Of a DNA stretch of 45,115 nucleotides, positions 45,042 through 45,115 are shown piece after piece. This DNA is from an uncultured Cyclobacteriaceae bacterium. Its GTDB lineage: Bacteria; Bacteroidota; Bacteroidia; Cytophagales; Cyclobacteriaceae. A program made the position numbers and the translations under genes. Within the stretch, counting starts at the first letter, position 1; each line of letters starts with the position of its first letter. The DNA lies in NCBI GenBank assembly GCA_947492745.1, contig CANLOE010000055.1:1-45115 (forward strand), read 5' to 3'. A model generated the notes under the pieces. It made no database searches. It had not been told where the DNA came from and saw nothing but the letters and a program-made list of their open reading frames with translations.

Positions 45042-45115
45042 TACAGATTTACATTTTTAATGTCGCATTGAAACATTTCATATAATGATGGTTTGATGTG
45101 ATTTCCATTATGGTT
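45042..45115 (+). repeat. M-family left end, continuing past the window
   Basis: TACAGATTTACATTTTTAATGTCG resembles the M left end. The rest diverges, and the right end is not in view. Confidence 0.5.

Overview
The window looks like chromosomal DNA of a Bacteroidota bacterium, probably of the Cytophagales/Cyclobacteriaceae kind. Four large secreted proteins end in type IX secretion (T9SS) type A sorting domains. The best promoter has the Bacteroidota form TTTG-N20-TANNTTTG. There is an Hc1-type histone-like protein, and a ligA / small conserved gene / dapA order that is common in this phylum. The assignment is inferred from gene content; there is no rRNA or tRNA in the window to confirm it.

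Layout. 1-933: a decayed IS630-family transposase that continues past the left edge. 1.3-9.9 kb: two paralogous secreted endonuclease I genes flanking a conserved secreted protein, a STAS-like protein and a GT9 heptosyltransferase. 11.1-16.4 kb, minus strand: a DHFR-like reductase, then a tight operon biotin carboxylase / DUF1015 / Maf / CPBP protease. 16.7-18.3 kb, plus strand: an alpha-oxoamine synthase (sphingolipid or sulfonolipid type) and the Hc1 histone-like gene with a clear terminator. 19.0-25.5 kb, minus strand: dapA, a small conserved gene, ligA, an M1-family metallopeptidase and xseB. 26.5-45 kb: a small membrane protein, then an upper-glycolysis neighbourhood (GH15 glucoamylase/trehalase, ROK glucokinase, pfkA, pgi, mgsA) interrupted by a 1681-residue secreted di-haem beta-propeller protein, and finally a phytase-like/GDPD secreted protein.

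The most striking content is between the genes. Nearly every long intergenic gap is filled by three families of short repeats. Family P (about 165 bp, 17 full, damaged or internally deleted copies plus a few end remnants) is a large imperfect palindrome with ends CCCRRAT...ATYYGGG. It is flanked in many copies by perfect 5-bp AT-rich duplications (TTTAA, TTCAT, TTAAA, TTCAA, ATAAA), so it behaves as a mobile element. One copy sits inside another, and a related uninterrupted copy elsewhere shows the empty site. Family M (about 158 bp) has TACAAA...TTTGTA ends matching the end of the IS630 element and looks like its non-autonomous derivative. Family R3 (three copies) is a shorter hairpin-centred repeat. 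P elements are built from interchangeable arms, so several copies are chimeras joined at a central hairpin. No transposase for family P is in the window.

The metabolic genes read together as glucose polymer or trehalose hydrolysis, glucose phosphorylation, isomerisation, phosphofructokinase and a methylglyoxal bypass. The T9SS proteins supply surface nuclease and phosphodiester or phytate hydrolysis, consistent with phosphate and nutrient scavenging. These functional links are inferred from family membership and neighbourhood.
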